From the NCBI GenBank assembly GCA_013139625.1, contig WTAK01000071.1:1-8208 (forward strand): 8,208 nt of DNA, given 5' to 3'. Below are positions 5,945-8,208 of the stretch, in pieces (position 1 is the first letter of the stretch; the number at the start of each line of letters is the position of its first letter). Origin of the DNA: Candidatus Delongbacteria bacterium. Lineage in GTDB: Bacteria; UBA4055. Position numbers and translations under genes: made by a program. The notes under the pieces were generated by a model. It worked only from the letters and a program-made list of their open reading frames with translations. It searched no databases and was not told where the DNA came from.

Positions 5945-7162
5945 ATGCACAAAAAACTAATTTTTGTTATTAGTCTTATTTTCGTTCTAAGTTTAGTGGC
6001 GCAAACAAGTTCAGGTACAGGCCCAACTTCAAGTTCAGATTCAAGCATTAAGGAACAAGCTACCGGTATTAAACACACTCTTGTAGAAGATCCCATTGAA
6101 ATAGAGATACAAAAAAGAGTGGAAGCTGAAGTTGAAAAGAGAATGAATGAAGAATTTCAGAAAAGAGTTGATAAAGAAGTTAAAAAGAGAGTAGATGCTG
6201 AAGTTAAAAAAAGAATTACTGCGAAAAAACCAAAGAAAGCTAAAAAGAAAATAAAAAAAGTAATTAAAAAGAAAAATAATTTTAGCTCTTTCAAAGAAAT
6301 ACAATACGCTGAAGAATTATATAATAACGGAAAAAAAACTAAAGCTAGGTCAGTATTGGATGTTCTTAAGAACGACAAAGACAAAAAAATGGCTGAAGAA
6401 GCTCATTACCTATTAATAAAACAAGATAATAATCTATTTATTCCAAACATTAAACGATCCAGAAATTATAACAAAGTCATTGATTACAATAATAACACTA
6501 AAGAATTTGATAAATTCAAAAGATCATTTCCGAAAAGTAAATACACTAAAGACATTAAAAGTATGATGAAAAACAGAGTTAAGACTTTTAATACTATCAA
6601 TGACAGACGAAACATGAATTTGGTAGATTTGAAAGATAGTTGCACAATAGAGTACAAGGGTGATTCTACTTATATATGCACTTTTAAAAAGACTTTCAAA
6701 GATAAAAACAAGAAAAAGCATAGACTAGAGATCAATATTTCAGGTAAGATCACAAAATACGACCCTTCAGGTGACATGCAGGATGAATGGGATACATCAG
6801 GTCTTCTTATTGATGATAATGCATTGATCGAAGTAACTTTAGATGGTGACTCTAAGATTAAATATAAAAACCCTATCGTTCATAAGCAGAACCCTGAATA
6901 TGAACTTCGTAGAGTGGTTGAGTATGGATTTTCTCAGAATAAGACCTGTGTTAAAGAGCATAAAGTTGAAAATATGATAAATCTAGCTTCATATCTTGGA
7001 GATAAATTTGTTGTTTCTAATTTGGAAATTAAGACACACTTCGGAAGAATGAATGAGCTTGCATCTATGGATATTATCTATGCTGCTAAGCCTAACGGAA
7101 ACTTCTTCTCAGATAGATTTAAATCAAAGTGTTATATTGAATTTGCATTGGATGAGAGATAA
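5945..7162 (+). CDS. Predicted secreted coiled-coil and TPR-like protein, paralog B
   Basis: A 405-residue exported protein; GGAG (5933-5936) lies 8 bases before the ATG. Residues 1-19 are a signal peptide, cut near LVA/QT, followed by a Ser/Thr/Gly linker (21-34). Residues 56-95 are five octapeptide units of type x-K-R-V-x-x-E-V, predicted to be helical and highly charged, and 94-110 is a lysine-rich tract (KKPKKAKKKIKKVIKKK). From residue 117 it parallels the upstream gene: TPR-like helices (KEIQYAEELYNNGKKTKARS), SFPKSKYTKDI at 194-204, then the shared unrecognised domain with ISGKITKYDP, GLLIDD, YELRRVVEYG and the conserved Cys245 and Cys396. Cys233 and Cys335 are extra. A basic coiled coil could bind peptidoglycan, polyanions or a partner; that is speculation. 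Its stop is only 4 bases from the stop of the convergent lysO gene. Confidence 0.85.
   Translation: MHKKLIFVISLIFVLSLVAQTSSGTGPTSSSDSSIKEQATGIKHTLVEDPIEIEIQKRVEAEVEKRMNEEFQKRVDKEVKKRVDAEVKKRITAKKPKKAKKKIKKVIKKKNNFSSFKEIQYAEELYNNGKKTKARSVLDVLKNDKDKKMAEEAHYLLIKQDNNLFIPNIKRSRNYNKVIDYNNNTKEFDKFKRSFPKSKYTKDIKSMMKNRVKTFNTINDRRNMNLVDLKDSCTIEYKGDSTYICTFKKTFKDKNKKKHRLEINISGKITKYDPSGDMQDEWDTSGLLIDDNALIEVTLDGDSKIKYKNPIVHKQNPEYELRRVVEYGFSQNKTCVKEHKVENMINLASYLGDKFVVSNLEIKTHFGRMNELASMDIIYAAKPNGNFFSDRFKSKCYIEFALDER
6110..6229 (+). repeat. Five in-frame octapeptide (24-base) repeats
   Basis: Residues 56-95 of paralog B read QKRVEAEV, EKRMNEEF, QKRVDKEV, KKRVDAEV, KKRITAKK. The K-R pair recurs exactly every 8 residues with a hydrophobic residue just after it and usually another at the unit's end. 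The period is 8, not the 7 of a classical coiled coil. A lysine-rich tract continues to 6274. The upstream paralog has no equivalent segment. Confidence 0.85.
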
Positions 7163-7166
7163 AGAT

Positions 7167-7763
7167 TTACAAAAACATTGTGACCATGAACGGTACAATT
7201 ATAGTTAATACAGTTCCACTGAATACAGATATTACTGCAAATTCTTTTCCTGAGTAGCGAGTAATTATTGGCAGTGTTGTATCCATTGATGTAGCACCTC
7301 CTGAAGCTATAGGTGCAAGTTTCCCAAAGTACCTTACCAGCAGAGGAGCAGCTATCAGTGTGATCACTTCTCTGATAATATTGGAAAGCAATGCAACTAC
7401 ACCCAGCACTTCCCCACTTATCTTACTGATATAAATACTCGACAAGCTATAATATCCAAATCCTGAACCTATTGCTAAACACTCGTTCAGTGTAATATCT
7501 TCGAACAGTATTGAAACAGCAGCAACGCCAAGTAAAGTTCCTACTATCACTGCAAGAGGCACAAATAATATCTTATAATGTAATTTCTTTATAATCTTAA
7601 ATACTTTCAGATCGGCACCGATACTAATTCCTATCAGAAACAGAAGAAAATGCAAAGCGTAAGTACTTAGGTTGTCATTAAAAATAAAAACACTTTCATC
7701 AATAAAGTACCCTAGAAAAATACCTAAAACAAAGAATATTACAATAATAATACTACTTTTCAT
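7167..7763 (-). CDS. lysO: Lysine exporter LysO, C-terminal half as a separate protein
   Basis: A 198-residue hydrophobic inner-membrane protein matching the C-terminal two thirds of LysO (YbjE; DUF340), which exports L-lysine in E. coli. Several membrane segments are visible (about 4-21, 34-50, 64-87, 118-143, 174-197). Family motifs are LHFLLFLIGISIG (37-49), GSGFGYYSLSSI (99-110), IIREVITLIAAP (129-140) and GGATSMDTTLP (155-165). Glu132 and Asp161 align with the two intramembrane acidic residues I recall as important in E. coli LysO (E233, D261), so the transport core looks intact. The ATG lies inside the upstream gene with an 11-base overlap (7753-7763) and only a distant AAGGA, suggesting translational coupling. 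The sum of both halves, 293 residues, is close to the 299 of single-chain LysO. The stop lies 4 bases from the convergent gene. Confidence 0.9.
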   Translation of the reverse strand: MKSSIIIVIFFVLGIFLGYFIDESVFIFNDNLSTYALHFLLFLIGISIGADLKVFKIIKKLHYKILFVPLAVIVGTLLGVAAVSILFEDITLNECLAIGSGFGYYSLSSIYISKISGEVLGVVALLSNIIREVITLIAAPLLVRYFGKLAPIASGGATSMDTTLPIITRYSGKEFAVISVFSGTVLTIIVPFMVTMFL

Positions 7764-8040
7764 CGGCTTTTATATCCTTGAAGAATAATTTATAAACAAT
7801 GAATGAAAAAATCGCACTGCCGATCACTGCTGCGACACTGAGGATCAATGCCTGAAACCCAAGTTTATGAATATTTTGAATGATCGTTGGATTTCTTCCT
7901 ACGGAAAAACCAAGTAGAAATAATAAAGCCAAAACAGACCAAAAAGTTAACTTATCAAGATGCTTCAGAAGGCTTTTCTTTTCTCTGATGATGTAGCCAA
8001 CAAGGCTACCTAATATTAAAAACAATAAAACTGTATTCAT
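7753..8040 (-). CDS. lysO: Lysine exporter LysO, N-terminal half as a separate protein
   Basis: A 95-residue membrane protein equivalent to the N-terminal part of LysO. Three hydrophobic segments are visible (about 2-18, 32-48, 62-86). The segment LLFLLGFSVGRN (39-50) corresponds to the LILFFMGISL region of E. coli LysO, and a charged tail (KDIKADEK) ends the protein. It should pair with the 198-residue half in the inner membrane to make the complete transporter. The start codon shares the four bases ATGA (8040-8037) with the stop of the upstream peptidase, and the preceding sequence (CTAAAAAAAT) has no Shine-Dalgarno, so translation probably depends on coupling. Its own stop lies inside the next gene in another frame. 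Split LysO is, to my recollection, found in other bacteria, so this is unlikely to be an error. Confidence 0.87.
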   Translation of the reverse strand: MNTVLLFLILGSLVGYIIREKKSLLKHLDKLTFWSVLALLFLLGFSVGRNPTIIQNIHKLGFQALILSVAAVIGSAIFSFIVYKLFFKDIKADEK

Positions 8041-8208
8041 ATTTTTTTAGTTTTAATTTTCAACCAGTCACATTCTGCTTTAGAAAGTTTTGGTGCGAAT
8101 GTCTTGTAAACCATTGCATGATACTTATTTAACCATTCTATCTCAGCTTTATCCATCAGTGGCATAACATTAGGCTTCGTATCTATAGGCACATATGTAA
8201 TACACTCA
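8037..8208 (-). CDS. pepP: Xaa-Pro aminopeptidase (M24B), C-terminal end only
   Basis: Partial gene entering from the right edge: 56 residues and the stop TGA (complement 8039-8037). The visible piece, including ITYVPIDTKPNVMPLMD, EIEWLNKYHAMVYKTFAP and AECDWLKIKTKKI, matches the short C-terminal domain that closes bacterial Xaa-Pro aminopeptidases of the M24B family (pattern L-x-P-I-D ... E-I-x-W-L-N-x-Y-H ... L-x-P-x-L). The enzyme removes an N-terminal residue preceding proline and uses two metal ions; the catalytic pita-bread domain lies outside the window. The stop overlaps the start of the LysO N-terminal half by ATGA, so it is the upstream member of the same transcript. The subfamily cannot be fixed from this fragment. 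Confidence 0.82.
   Translation of the reverse strand, partial: ECITYVPIDTKPNVMPLMDKAEIEWLNKYHAMVYKTFAPKLSKAECDWLKIKTKKI

Noticed and set aside
5914..6096. A 60-codon minus-strand frame across the start of paralog B
   Set aside because: It overlaps the signal peptide coding region and ribosome binding site of the supported gene and shows no domain or start signal.
6041..6721. Several minus-strand reading frames rich in Phe and Leu opposite paralog B
   Set aside because: They mirror the Lys/Glu-rich codons (AAA, GAA) of the real gene; their composition is explained by the antisense of the repeats and lysine tract.
7753..7763. LysO split as a sequencing frameshift or pseudogene
   Set aside because: Both halves are complete, with an ATG at the overlap, a normal charged tail on the first protein and intact motifs on the second; total length matches the single-chain form.

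Overview
This AT-rich, gene-dense window looks like chromosomal DNA of a Gram-negative bacterium, possibly from the FCB group or a candidate phylum such as Cloacimonadota or Delongbacteria. The assignment is inference. It rests on a secreted Pmp-like beta-helix protein, lipoproteins, a threonine synthase next to an ApgM-type protein, and a LysO transporter split into two genes. There is no RNA gene, insertion sequence, CRISPR array or phage gene.

Layout. Positions 1-705 (minus) hold the 5' end of a secreted right-handed beta-helix protein with about five turns of a 26-residue Gly-Gly-Gly repeat; the gene runs off the left edge. A 228-base divergent promoter region follows. Positions 934-1948 (plus) are two tandem paralogous lipoproteins. 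Positions 2042-4667 (plus) are threonine synthase (thrC) and a phosphoglycerate-mutase-like protein of the ApgM family, 55 bases apart and separated by a perfect 9-bp hairpin. Positions 4757-7162 (plus) are two paralogous secreted proteins with a TPR-like helical part and an unrecognised C-terminal domain; the second also has an octapeptide-repeat coiled coil and a lysine-rich tract. Positions 7167-8208 (minus) are an overlapping cluster read right to left: the C-terminal end of an Xaa-Pro aminopeptidase, then the N-terminal and C-terminal halves of the lysine exporter LysO as separate genes.

How the genes work together. ThrC converts O-phosphohomoserine to threonine. The adjacent ApgM-family protein probably supplies that substrate as a non-orthologous homoserine kinase, so the pair would cover the last two steps of threonine synthesis. 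The peptidase and LysO halves fit a peptide-breakdown and lysine-efflux theme. The lipoprotein pair and the TPR-like pair are independent local duplications of envelope proteins whose function cannot be read from the sequence.

The most interesting points are the thrC-apgM pair, the two lineage-type duplications of unknown envelope proteins, the period-8 coiled coil present in only one paralog, and the two-gene LysO. No defence system or mobile element is visible.
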